A DNA stretch of 64,000 nt from Chitinophaga pendula (lineage in GTDB: Bacteria > Bacteroidota > Bacteroidia > Chitinophagales > Chitinophagaceae). This document shows, piece after piece, positions 35,858 to 44,359 of the stretch (its first letter is position 1; the number at the start of each line of letters is the position of its first letter). The position numbers and the translations under genes were made by a program. The notes under the pieces are model-generated. The model saw nothing but the letters and a program-made list of their open reading frames with translations, had not been told where the DNA came from and did no database searches. Where the stretch lies: positions 6,559,501 through 6,623,500 of the forward strand of contig NZ_CP077769.1 in assembly GCF_020386615.1 (NCBI RefSeq), written 5' to 3'.

Positions 35858-38473
35858 CTAGAACTTTAAACTGTATGATATACTTGGAAGAATAGGCATT
35901 AAGCTGGTACCCTTCAGGTTTACGGTGTTATCGGAATAGCTATCTACTACGAAATGAAAAAGATTTTTTCGGTTGTAAATGTTGTAAACACTTACGTTCC
36001 AGGTTCGTACCTTACCATTACGTCGCTCTTTAATAAAATTGATACCGACATCTAAGCGATGAATCGCGTTAAGCCTTACATTATTACGCCCCGTCACAAA
36101 ATTTAGCTCTTCATTGAGGGAAGCATCTTCATATTGGGTAGTTGTAATAGTAAAGGGAGAGGCACTTTGAAAGATAAAAGCTCCTGAAAGTTCAATGCCA
36201 GGTGTTAGCTTATATATAGAGACTACATTTACGGTATGCCGGCGGTCATATTTAAAAGGAAAGCTTCGTCCGCTGTTTACATCCGGTAGCTGCCTATTAC
36301 TCCAGGCCAGCGTATATCCTAACCACCCCGATAACCGGCCGGCTTTCTTTTGCAATAACATCTCCATACCATATGTAGTGCCATTACCTGCCGTCACTTT
36401 ACTCTGCCAGTCACTGTTCTGTCCATTCAGTACATAACTGATACCTTCCCGGTATTCGATAACATTCTTCATTTTCTTATAGTAGCCCTCTAAGGAAAAT
36501 TCTGCCTTGTCCTGCCATATACTACGGGCAAGTCCCAATGCAAACTGATCGGACTGCTGGGGGGATATACTTTTAGTCGCCGGTACCCATAAATCAGTAG
36601 GTAGAGAGATTGAATTACTAGCTAATAAATGAAGATATTGTGTCATCCGGGCATAAGACGCCTTGATAGCCCAATCTCTACGCACCAGATAGCGGGCACT
36701 AAGACGAGGCTGCAGGGAGGTATACAATTTGCCTTCTACCGCAAATGAACTGGCATGAAGACCAATGTTGACCTTTAACTTATCAGACAGCTGCCAGTCA
36801 TCTTCGGCATAGATGTCCAGCTCAGTAGCGTTTACCTTGGCATTAAATCGCTCATTAGCGAGTACTTCTTGGTCAATGGACTGCCGCATACTGCTACTGC
36901 CGGGTTCGAAGGCATGGTTAGTATAAGAAGCACCCATTCTTAAACTATGTACCGGCACAGGTCGATAATCGAGGTCTATTTTACCGGTAAAATCTGTGAT
37001 GCCAGATACTACGCTCCAGTCATAAATGTTTTTTACAAGATTTGTAGTTAGTGCCGATTTGATAGAAGTGTTAAAACCATACTTTGAGAACAAAGCAGTG
37101 GTGTTCATAAATAGTTTATTTGAGAATGTATGATTCCAGCGTAAGGTCGTACTAAGATGCTGCCACTGCAGTCTGTTGTCTATTATGGACCTTTCGCTAT
37201 TCGTTTGGTTTGTACTGTAATTTGTTTTTATTTTAAAACGATCTCTGCCTGCATAAGCACTTAGATAAACATGATCTTTATCTGAAAATTTATGATGCAC
37301 TTTTGCATTGAGGTCATAAAAGTATAGCGCAAATTGTTCAACCGGGCTGTCACTTTTTATTATTGGGCCGACATACAGATCATGATAAGTCCTTCTGCCA
37401 GATAATATAAAAGAGGTTTTATCTTTTATTAATGGACCTTCTAGGGTTAATTGCGACGCCAACAATCCTACCATAACGTTGCCTTGCAACCGGTGCATAT
37501 TACCATCCTTCATAGAGATATCTACTACTGAAGATAACCTGCCTCCGAAGCGCGCAGGAAATGCTCCTTTATACAGCTCTACATGTTTGATGGCGTAGGT
37601 ATTGAAGGCAGAGAAAATCCCCATCAGATGGGAAGGATTATACAAGGGAGCCTCGTCAAGCAATACAAGATTCTGATCAGGAGATCCACCTCTTACCAGC
37701 AGCGCACTGGTAGCTTCACTTCCCTGCTGCACACCTGGCAACATCTGCAATGTTTTCATCAGGTCGGTCTCTCCGAAGAATCGTGGCATCGACTGCATTT
37801 GTATCACCGGTACACTTACCTTGCTCATCTGGGAAGTCTGTTGCAATGGAACTGCTTGATCCGATATAATAGTCACTGTATTCAGCGATTGCGCAGGTTC
37901 TTGCCGCATCCTGATGTTAAGCTGGCTGATATTTCGTATGTCGACCAGCGTATCTATTGTCTCAAATCCCAGGTAGGAAAACCTGAGTAGCTGCGAATCG
38001 GCAGGCAGCGCAATGCTAAAATGGCCGTAATTATTGGTAACAGTTCCTTCCTGCATGAACGGTACCGCTATTGTGACACCTATCAGTTGTTCTCCCGAAC
38101 TGTTGTCTGTTATACGGCCGCTGATACTGCGTCTGCTACCTAAGGGCATACTTTTCCGGCGTATTAATAACATCTCATTACGCAACTCATACACCAGATC
38201 TGTACCGGATAAAAGATGTTCTAATATAATAGATAGTGTCGCGGCCTTGAACTTTTTTGCCTTTACACTATATTGCTTTAAGCGACTACTTTCATAGTTC
38301 AAAGGGATGCTACTGGCGTTTCGTAGTTTATCTAACGCATCTTTCAATGGTTCATCTGTAAATTCAATGTCGATAGATTTTGGTGCCAGCTGCGCATAAC
38401 TCTGCCTACATGTAATACACAAGATTAATAACAGTGCTGCATAGGTGATCCCTTTGACACGTTTCACGTTCAT
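35858..38473 (-). CDS. TonB-dependent receptor with STN and carboxypeptidase-like domains
   Basis: An 871-residue outer-membrane receptor. Order: signal peptide, STN (secretin/TonB short N-terminal) domain (about 30-105; FTDEPLKDALDKLRNASSIP), a carboxypeptidase-regulatory-like beta domain (ISGRITDNSSGEQLIGVTI), the plug (LQMLPGVQQGSEATSALLVRG) and a long 22-strand-type barrel ending ISYSLKF with terminal Phe. An STN domain marks receptors that signal to a FecR anti-sigma factor, which is encoded just upstream. The ATG at 38473 is chosen; ATGs at 38497 and 38542 are possible. The ligand is unknown. Confidence 0.9.
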   Translation of the reverse strand: MNVKRVKGITYAALLLILCITCRQSYAQLAPKSIDIEFTDEPLKDALDKLRNASSIPLNYESSRLKQYSVKAKKFKAATLSIILEHLLSGTDLVYELRNEMLLIRRKSMPLGSRRSISGRITDNSSGEQLIGVTIAVPFMQEGTVTNNYGHFSIALPADSQLLRFSYLGFETIDTLVDIRNISQLNIRMRQEPAQSLNTVTIISDQAVPLQQTSQMSKVSVPVIQMQSMPRFFGETDLMKTLQMLPGVQQGSEATSALLVRGGSPDQNLVLLDEAPLYNPSHLMGIFSAFNTYAIKHVELYKGAFPARFGGRLSSVVDISMKDGNMHRLQGNVMVGLLASQLTLEGPLIKDKTSFILSGRRTYHDLYVGPIIKSDSPVEQFALYFYDLNAKVHHKFSDKDHVYLSAYAGRDRFKIKTNYSTNQTNSERSIIDNRLQWQHLSTTLRWNHTFSNKLFMNTTALFSKYGFNTSIKSALTTNLVKNIYDWSVVSGITDFTGKIDLDYRPVPVHSLRMGASYTNHAFEPGSSSMRQSIDQEVLANERFNAKVNATELDIYAEDDWQLSDKLKVNIGLHASSFAVEGKLYTSLQPRLSARYLVRRDWAIKASYARMTQYLHLLASNSISLPTDLWVPATKSISPQQSDQFALGLARSIWQDKAEFSLEGYYKKMKNVIEYREGISYVLNGQNSDWQSKVTAGNGTTYGMEMLLQKKAGRLSGWLGYTLAWSNRQLPDVNSGRSFPFKYDRRHTVNVVSIYKLTPGIELSGAFIFQSASPFTITTTQYEDASLNEELNFVTGRNNVRLNAIHRLDVGINFIKERRNGKVRTWNVSVYNIYNRKNLFHFVVDSYSDNTVNLKGTSLMPILPSISYSLKF

Positions 38474-38567
38474 GCATATAAAATTTATAGTAGTCATAGG
38501 TCTGCCGGGCAAAGCATACCCCTTCGGACCCTGAAGGGACACGCGCCGGATAATTAAAAATTAATGT

Positions 38568-39555
38568 CTAACAATGTGCTCCGATAATAATTACTTTATT
38601 GTCACTGATCTTATAAGTGAGATCACTGATCGCATTTAGCATATCTAATGTTTGCGATAGGCTTAGTTTTGTTGAAAAAAGCAGACTGAATCTACAATAT
38701 TGCAGGGCGGCTTTATCATAAGTCACCTCCACATTGTAAATATTATTAAGCATAAGAGCTACTTCATCTATCGTTGCATCATTAAGCGGGAATTCCCCAA
38801 TTACCTGCTTTTTTATGGCCGCTGTATCTGCATCGGTTACAATATAATGACCGTTTTTTTTTGTGGTATGCCAATTGCTGTCCGGCGCCCAGTAAGGAAG
38901 TATCTGCCTGGCCGCTACTGACCTTTACCTTGCCATTGATTACCGTTATTGCTACGGTAGGCATAGCATCATAAGCCTGTACACTGAAGGCAGTTCCCAG
39001 CACTCTGACTTGGATATCTGCCGGCGTATTGATGATAAAAGGTGATGACGCATCGGCTACCACGTCGAAAAAAGCCATTCCCTCAAGCGAAATCGTACGG
39101 TTATCTGTACCAAAAGAAGAAGCATAACGTACGGTGCTGCCCGGACTAAGCCATATCTGCGACTGGTCCGGCAATTTCACCAGCAACTGCTGGCCTCCTT
39201 TGGGCACGTCTACGTATATAAGCTGATTCCGCTCCCTGGACAAAAAATACCAGGTCAGCGTTAGCATAAACAATAGCGATGCCGCGGTCATCCATCTAAT
39301 AATGGGCCTGGACATTAGCCCATATCGTCTGTTAGTGGGCGACACAGGTATCCTCATACCAGTACTGGCGGCAATACGTTCCCGTAACAGCGCTTTGATG
39401 TCGGCCTTTTCCTCGTCTGAAGTAAAAGTCAGCATATCAAATGCCGTAAATCCTTCGTACCACTTATGTAATATCTCAATTTCTGCGGGTGTGCACCGCT
39501 GCTCCTGATATTTGGCCAATAATGCGGATAGCGTTTCTTCATCTGGCTTGTGCAT
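38568..39555 (-). pseudogene. FecR-family anti-sigma factor, frameshifted at a run of nine A
   Basis: The 5' frame (39555 to about 38862) encodes an N-terminal cytoplasmic sigma-binding part, a membrane helix (PIIRWMTAASLLFMLTLTWYF) and the FecR domain (DVPKGGQQLLVKLPDQSQIWL, LEGMAFFDVV, VLGTAFSVQAY). At the T run 38854-38862 (nine A on the coding strand) the frame shifts. In the alternative frame the protein continues with FPLNDATIDEVALMLNNIYN, a normal DUF4974 C-terminal domain, to a stop at 38568. With eight A the gene would encode a normal 328-residue FecR. Either it is a real mutation, a slippage switch or a sequencing error. Confidence 0.85.
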
Positions 39556-39631
39556 AGATAGCCTGATTAATGCTTAAAAACTGACGTGCAATATCTGGAT
39601 ATAAAAAAGACACTTGAAATGATGCCAGGTA

Positions 39632-40234
39632 CTAGAACATTTCAAAAAAAACTTGCAGTAGCTTTATATCCCCGGTTAAAAGAACAAAAAACTCATATCC
39701 GGCCAGCCCGGCGCGGATCTTTTTAAGGGCGCTGCTAACCTGGTTTTTAACCGTTTGAGGCGAAATAGACAGCCGTTTCGCTATTGCTTCTATCGTCTGA
39801 TGCTCTTCCCGGCTCAAAAGGTATATAACTTTCATCTTCTCCGGCAGTAGGTTAACCTGCTCCTCGTACAAACGCTTTAATTCTTGTGCATGCGTCAGCG
39901 CCGTAGTGCTGTCGCTCTGCTCTTGTGTCGTCAACGAAGATAGCTGCATATGGCGCTCCCGTAATCCCTTGGCACGTAAGTGGTTTAGTACACTGAATCT
40001 CGCAGCGGTCCGGAAATAACCGTCTACAGTATCTGTAATGTTGATCTGTTGCCGTTTTTCCCAAAATCGGCAAAAAATGTCATGAAGAATGTCCTGTGTA
40101 TCTTCCTGGCTAAGTACACGCCAGTAAACCGTGTGATAAAGCGTCTCCCATTTTCGCTCATAAAGTACCCCAAAAGCAGCAGTGTCCCCCTGTCTGATCA
40201 ATCCCCAAAGGTCAAGGTCCGAATAGTCTTGCAT
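39632..40234 (-). CDS. ECF RNA polymerase sigma factor (FecI-like)
   Basis: A 200-residue sigma-70 family factor with region 2 (DLWGLIRQGDTAAFGVLYERKW and DTQDILHDIFCRFWEKRQQI) and region 4 (LPEKMKVIYLLSREEHQTIEAIAKRLSISPQTVKNQV). The ATG at 40234 (MQDYSDLDLWG) is chosen over 40273. It stands directly before fecR and the TonB receptor on the same strand, the standard FecI-FecR-receptor signalling arrangement in which the receptor's ligand releases the sigma factor. Confidence 0.92.
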   Translation of the reverse strand: MQDYSDLDLWGLIRQGDTAAFGVLYERKWETLYHTVYWRVLSQEDTQDILHDIFCRFWEKRQQINITDTVDGYFRTAARFSVLNHLRAKGLRERHMQLSSLTTQEQSDSTTALTHAQELKRLYEEQVNLLPEKMKVIYLLSREEHQTIEAIAKRLSISPQTVKNQVSSALKKIRAGLAGYEFFVLLTGDIKLLQVFFEMF

Positions 40235-40439
40235 ATAGGCAATTGTAAAATGTGAATTTAAATAAAAAGACAAAATGAACTACATTCTTAGCGAGGTCAT
40301 GCTTTACATCCGACAATGAATGAAATGAATAATCCATTTTCCACCAATCCGTATTAACTTAATAGTACCATAATTTTTAACCCTGGGAATCGCCGAAAAC
40401 CAGTAAAGAGAGTAGGCTTTCACACTAAATTTATTAGTT

Positions 40440-40529
40440 ATGTTACCAGTAGTTATCGGACTTCTGAATTCACTCGTTCCGGGCCTCGGTACCACATTGG
40501 GAGCAATACTAGCCGGTATTCTCTTCTAG
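40440..40529 (+). CDS. Possible 29-aa hydrophobic peptide gene
   Basis: ATG to TAG encodes 29 residues, nearly all hydrophobic or small (MLPVVIGLLNSLVPG then LGTTLGAILAGILF), with no charged residue. It stands alone between divergent units and is followed 33 bases later by a strong terminator, so a short transcript is likely. The layout recalls type I toxins and small membrane or pore-forming peptides. No homologue is known to me, and there is no clear promoter or antisense RNA. Confidence 0.5.
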   Translation: MLPVVIGLLNSLVPGLGTTLGAILAGILF

Positions 40530-40560
40530 GCCATAGTAGCCAGAAGCTTTAGCCCCAAAA

Positions 40561-40592
40561 GAAGGACTGCATCCGCATGCAGTCCTTTCTGG
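40561..40592 (+). terminator. Rho-independent terminator of the small-peptide unit
   Basis: An 11-bp perfect stem (AAGGACTGCAT at 40562-40572 with ATGCAGTCCTT at 40577-40587), loop CCGC, then TCTGGTTT. No larger + strand gene ends nearby, so it must serve the 29-aa ORF or a small RNA. Confidence 0.8.
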
Positions 40593-40746
40593 TTTACCTT
40601 CTCCCTTTTTTTACGCTCAAAATAAATTTTTAATCCCCCAAACTTTCCGGAAAAACATTCCGTAGCTAAATGGGCTGCCTTGAACTTCCCGATCCGTAAG
40701 TTAGGCTACCCAATGGCATTATTATCCAACATTCAAACCTATTATT

Positions 40747-41460
40747 ATGGCAAAACAAGCATTTCACTTACAGGATGCCGCTCCGGAGCAAGATACCAGG
40801 GCTAACCTGATGCATAGAAGAAAGTTCCTCGCAGGCATCGGTCTCGGTGTAACAGCCACTGCCGTCATTGCCGCCTGTAAAAAGGATAAGGATAATGGTA
40901 ACATGCAACCTCCCGGTAGCATCGACCTCGGCACCGGTGATATCGGTATCTTAAACTACGCCTACGCTCTTGAACAACTGGAAGCAGCCTTCTATACACA
41001 GGTCGCCCTCACTCCTTACAGTGGTGCCACCGCCGCAGAGATATCCCTGCTTACAGACATTCGCGACCATGAAGTAGCACACCGCGAATTCTTCAAAACT
41101 GCCCTGGGTGCCAAAGCCATCCAAAAACTGGAAGTGAACTTTGCCGCCATCGACTTTAGCAAAAGAGATAGCGTACTGGCTACCGCCAAAGCATTCGAAG
41201 ATCTTGGCGTATCCGCCTACAACGGTGCCGGTAAGCTGCTGGTAGATGCCAATTACCTGCTGCTCGCCGGTAAGATCGTATCCGTAGAAGCCCGCCATGC
41301 TGCATTGATCAGAGACCTTATATCCAACGGCACCTTTGCTGACAATACGGTGATAGATGCTAATGGCCTTGACCTGGCTTACGAGCCAAGCAAAGTACTA
41401 GACACCGCCAAAGGTTTCCTCAAGTCTCAACTATGGGGTGGTAACCTGCCTACATCCTGA
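40747..41460 (+). CDS. Ferritin-like (Ferritin_2) protein with Tat/lipoprotein signal
   Basis: A 237-residue protein: a twin-Arg signal (RRKFLAGIGLGV) that ends in IAACKKDKD, so it is probably a Tat-exported lipoprotein, then a four-helix ferritin-like domain with ILNYAYALEQLEAAFYTQV, DIRDHEVAHREFF and VSVEARHAALI. The Glu and ExxH residues of a diiron-type site are visible. Ferritin_2 proteins in Bacteroidota usually occur in pairs; its paralogue follows after 37 bases. A role in metal or oxidative-stress handling is inferred. Confidence 0.88.
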   Translation: MAKQAFHLQDAAPEQDTRANLMHRRKFLAGIGLGVTATAVIAACKKDKDNGNMQPPGSIDLGTGDIGILNYAYALEQLEAAFYTQVALTPYSGATAAEISLLTDIRDHEVAHREFFKTALGAKAIQKLEVNFAAIDFSKRDSVLATAKAFEDLGVSAYNGAGKLLVDANYLLLAGKIVSVEARHAALIRDLISNGTFADNTVIDANGLDLAYEPSKVLDTAKGFLKSQLWGGNLPTS

Positions 41461-41497
41461 TCTGATCAATAATGCTTACCCAAAAAAAAATTGAATC

Positions 41498-42313
41498 ATG
41501 AACATCAATAATATCCTTACAGAAATAGAAAAAGTAGATCCTGAAGTATACGAGCGACTCGATGGCCGCCGCAGCGCTATGAAAGAATTCATGCGCATGA
41601 GTGGAAAGATCGCATTGGCGGCAGTCCCGTTTGCACTGGGCGGCATGTTCAAGAAAGCATATGGACAAACCTCTACCGGTATCGCCGGTGTGCTTAACTA
41701 CGCACTTACACTCGAATATCTCGAAGCAGAATTTTATACTAATGGCGCTGCTGCCCCCAACTTAGTACCTGCTGGCACGCCAGCAGTAGGAGCTATCAAT
41801 ACTATCCGCGATCATGAGAAAGCGCACGTGGAATTCCTGAAGAAAGCGCTCATGTCATTGAATGCAGTAGCAGTGAATAAACCAACCTTCGACTTTACCG
41901 CAGGTGGTGCATTCGGCAACGTATTCACCAACTACGATACCTTCCTGGCAGTAGCACAGACCTTCGAGGATACCGGTGTCAGAGCCTACAAAGGCCGGGC
42001 TGGTGAGCTGATCAGTAACAACGACGTACTGACTGCTGCACTGCAGATACATTCCGTAGAAGCCCGTCATGCTTCGCATATCCGCCAGATGCGTAAAGCC
42101 AGAGGCGCCAATCTCAAACCCTGGATCACAGGTAATGATACAGGTGGTATCGGCGCCGCGGTACAAGCCAGCTATAATGGCGAGGAAGTAACGACACAGG
42201 CTGGCGTAAATATCGCCGGTTTCGTCAGCGCTAATGCTGCCAGCGAAAGCTTCGATGAACCCCTCACCGCCGATCAGGTGCTGGCTATCGTAAAGCCTTT
42301 CATTAAATCGTAA
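41498..42313 (+). CDS. Second ferritin-like (Ferritin_2) protein
   Basis: A 271-residue paralogue with the same core motifs: GVLNYALTLEYLEAEFYTNG, TIRDHEKAHVEFLKKAL and IHSVEARHASHIRQMR. The N-terminal 50 residues differ: MSGKIALAAVPFALGG may be a membrane or export segment, but there is no twin-Arg pair, so export is uncertain. It probably forms a mixed complex with the preceding protein. Confidence 0.87.
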   Translation: MNINNILTEIEKVDPEVYERLDGRRSAMKEFMRMSGKIALAAVPFALGGMFKKAYGQTSTGIAGVLNYALTLEYLEAEFYTNGAAAPNLVPAGTPAVGAINTIRDHEKAHVEFLKKALMSLNAVAVNKPTFDFTAGGAFGNVFTNYDTFLAVAQTFEDTGVRAYKGRAGELISNNDVLTAALQIHSVEARHASHIRQMRKARGANLKPWITGNDTGGIGAAVQASYNGEEVTTQAGVNIAGFVSANAASESFDEPLTADQVLAIVKPFIKS

Positions 42314-42352
42314 CCGTATCCGAATACAATCAAAAAAACTAAACTAAGAATT

Positions 42353-42772
42353 ATGTCAAGATCAACAGGACTCATCGCAGCCGGAACCATCATGTTACTC
42401 GTGGCGAATATGACTGTAAACGCTGCAACACCTACTAACATCACTACAGGCTCCACGTACGTAAGTACCATGGCTGACTGGGCTAAATCCAAAACCGGTA
42501 CCTGGGCAGGCGCTAAAGAGGGCAAAACCCTTTGGTACAAGCTGGACAAACAAGCTAAAGTATGGTGGAGTGAAGATGGTAAAAAATGGGCTGCCGTACC
42601 CGATGGTGCTTGGGCTGATAAAGACGGCAAATGGCTGAAGATCCACGACAAAAAACTCGTGTGGAGTGCGGATGGTAAAGAGTGGTCAGAAGTGCCTGAG
42701 TGGAAATGGGAAGGAGCCGATGGCAAATGGTACAAATTTGATAGCAAATGGACACTGTGGGTAAACGAATAG
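42353..42772 (+). CDS. Exported tryptophan-rich protein with two internal repeats
   Basis: A 139-residue protein with a signal peptide (ending VNAATP) and about 14 Trp in the mature part. Two tandem units of about 30 residues share the pattern V-W-(W/S)-x-DGK-x-W-x2-VP-x-(W) ... DGKW-(L/Y)-K: VWWSEDGKKWAAVP ... DGKWLKI and VWSADGKEWSEVP ... DGKWYKF. No family is known to me. It directly follows the ferritin-like pair (39 bases) and precedes a sigma/anti-sigma pair. The repeats might bind a surface polymer or metal. Confidence 0.8.
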   Translation: MSRSTGLIAAGTIMLLVANMTVNAATPTNITTGSTYVSTMADWAKSKTGTWAGAKEGKTLWYKLDKQAKVWWSEDGKKWAAVPDGAWADKDGKWLKIHDKKLVWSADGKEWSEVPEWKWEGADGKWYKFDSKWTLWVNE

Positions 42773-42820
42773 TTAGATCCATGTACCGTATAGCCCGGCT
42801 CGCTTAATGTGCTGGAAAGG

Positions 42821-42855
42821 TGGTCCCCTGTTATAAAATTAATAATGGGGGACCA
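42821..42855. other. Inverted repeat, possible terminator
   Basis: An 8-bp stem TGGTCCCC (42821-42828) and GGGGACCA (42848-42855) around an 19-base AT-rich loop. There is no T run after it, so it is a weak terminator or a regulatory structure between the Trp-rich gene and the sigma factor gene. Confidence 0.4.
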
Positions 42856-42894
42856 ATCTAAAGGATGGGGATATTACGTACATAAAGACACAAT

Positions 42895-43458
42895 TTGATT
42901 ACTGATCTACTTTTGAGCATCCCACCCACATATAATAGTGAGCAGGAACTAGTTGAATCGTTAAAACAGCGCCAACAATCAGCGTTCAGCTATCTCTATG
43001 ACAATTACTCATCTGCATTGTATGGTATCGTCGTGAATATCATACCTGATCACACTATGGCAGGTGACGTAGTACAGGAGGTTTTTGTGAAAATATGGCG
43101 ATTGATCGACAATTATGACACGCATAAAGGTAGACTCTTTACCTGGATGCATAGTATTGCCCGTAGTACAGCTATCGATGCCATACGTAGCAAAGAATGG
43201 AGAAATAGCAAAAGAAATAATGAACTAACAGACGACTTCTTACTACTGGCAGACACCACACCGAACAACATTGGAGATACCAGCCTGAGGAAAATTGTGC
43301 AGAGTTTAAAAGAAGAACACAAAATTTTAGTAGAGTTATCTTATTTTCAGGGTTACACCCAGGACGAGATATCTAAAATGCTCAGCATCCCCCTGGGAAC
43401 AGTAAAGACAAGGCTTAGAGCTGCATTAGTCCAACTTAGGCAAATGATTAATTTATAA
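42895..43458 (+). CDS. ECF RNA polymerase sigma factor
   Basis: A 187-residue sigma-70 family factor. Region 2 is seen in LKQRQQSAFSYLYDNYSSAL and DVVQEVFVKIWRLIDNY with LFTWMHSIARSTAIDAIR; region 4 in HKILVELSYFQGYTQDEIS and IPLGTVKTRLRAALVQLR. The start is a TTG at 42895, with no ATG nearby. The stop is directly followed by the GTG of the anti-sigma gene, implying tight coupling. It may drive the ferritin-like genes upstream. Confidence 0.92.
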   Translation: MITDLLLSIPPTYNSEQELVESLKQRQQSAFSYLYDNYSSALYGIVVNIIPDHTMAGDVVQEVFVKIWRLIDNYDTHKGRLFTWMHSIARSTAIDAIRSKEWRNSKRNNELTDDFLLLADTTPNNIGDTSLRKIVQSLKEEHKILVELSYFQGYTQDEISKMLSIPLGTVKTRLRAALVQLRQMINL

Positions 43459-44286
43459 GTGGATATACAAGAATACATAATGAGTGGCACTATCGAGAGC
43501 TATGTCATGGGCGTAGCCGATCAACAGGAAACTGCAGAGCTCGAAAAGCTGAGATTGCAGTACCCTGAGATACAGGCCGCTATTGAATCGTGTGAGAGAG
43601 CACTGGAAGCTAATGCCAGGCAGAACGCTATACCCATTACCTTTGATCTGAAAAAAAATCTGCTGGCCTCACTGCAAAATGAATTTAAACCGCTTGTCTT
43701 TCAACAAACCAAAGAACAAAAAGTTGGAATCACTCCCGTAGGTACTCCTGTTAAAAAACTGAGCGCCTACCGGGTCATGGCTGCCGCAGCGGTAGCCCTC
43801 CTCGTCATCAGCATCGCTACCAACGTCCTGCTATACGTACAATATAAGAAGGTCAACGACAGCTATACGGTTTTACTAAATGGTCAGCATCTCCTGATGG
43901 CTGATAACAAAGCGCATCAGCAACAGGTACAAAATATGTACCAGCACATCCGGACCATCTCCGACCCTGGTATGTTGAAAGTAATGATGCCGGGTATTGC
44001 AGGCCGCGAAAACGACCTCGCTACTATTTACTGGAACACGCAGACCAAAGAAGTATACCTTTTCGCTAATAGCCTGCCCAAAGCACCGGAAGGCAAACAA
44101 TACCAGCTATGGGCATTGGTAGATGGTAAACCGGTAGATGCCGGCATGCTGGATAACTGTGAAGACATATGCCAGCTTAAGACAACAGAGAAAGCGCAAG
44201 CATTCGCCATTACGCTGGAAAACGCAGGTGGTAGCCCTACGCCTACCATGGATCAGATGTACGTGATGGGAAAAGTAAATTCATAG
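43459..44286 (+). CDS. Membrane anti-sigma factor (RskA family)
   Basis: A 275-residue anti-sigma factor. The N-terminal cytoplasmic part (about 1-95; ESYVMGVADQQETAELEKL) should bind the sigma factor, one helix (about 105-125; VMAAAAVALLVISIATNVLLYV) spans the membrane, and the C-terminal part (about 190-270; WNTQTKEVYLFANSLPKAPEGKQYQLWALVDGKPVDAG) is the RskA periplasmic domain. GTG start right after the sigma stop codon. Confidence 0.92.
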   Translation: MDIQEYIMSGTIESYVMGVADQQETAELEKLRLQYPEIQAAIESCERALEANARQNAIPITFDLKKNLLASLQNEFKPLVFQQTKEQKVGITPVGTPVKKLSAYRVMAAAAVALLVISIATNVLLYVQYKKVNDSYTVLLNGQHLLMADNKAHQQQVQNMYQHIRTISDPGMLKVMMPGIAGRENDLATIYWNTQTKEVYLFANSLPKAPEGKQYQLWALVDGKPVDAGMLDNCEDICQLKTTEKAQAFAITLENAGGSPTPTMDQMYVMGKVNS

Positions 44287-44305
44287 TCACACAACGCTCA
44301 TAAAA

Positions 44306-44344
44306 GAAAATAGGCGGCTCATCATTGATGAACCGCCTATTTTC
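44306..44344. terminator. Bidirectional terminator
   Basis: An 18-bp stem with one mismatch (44306-44323 with 44327-44344), flanked by A and T runs, lies between the anti-sigma gene (+) and the MFS gene (-). Confidence 0.88.
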
Positions 44345-44359
44345 TGATCCTTATTACCG

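Noticed and set aside
40304..40495. Minus-strand ORF overlapping the 29-aa peptide gene
   Set aside because: It has no domain, no plausible start region, and overlaps the better-supported small transcription unit.
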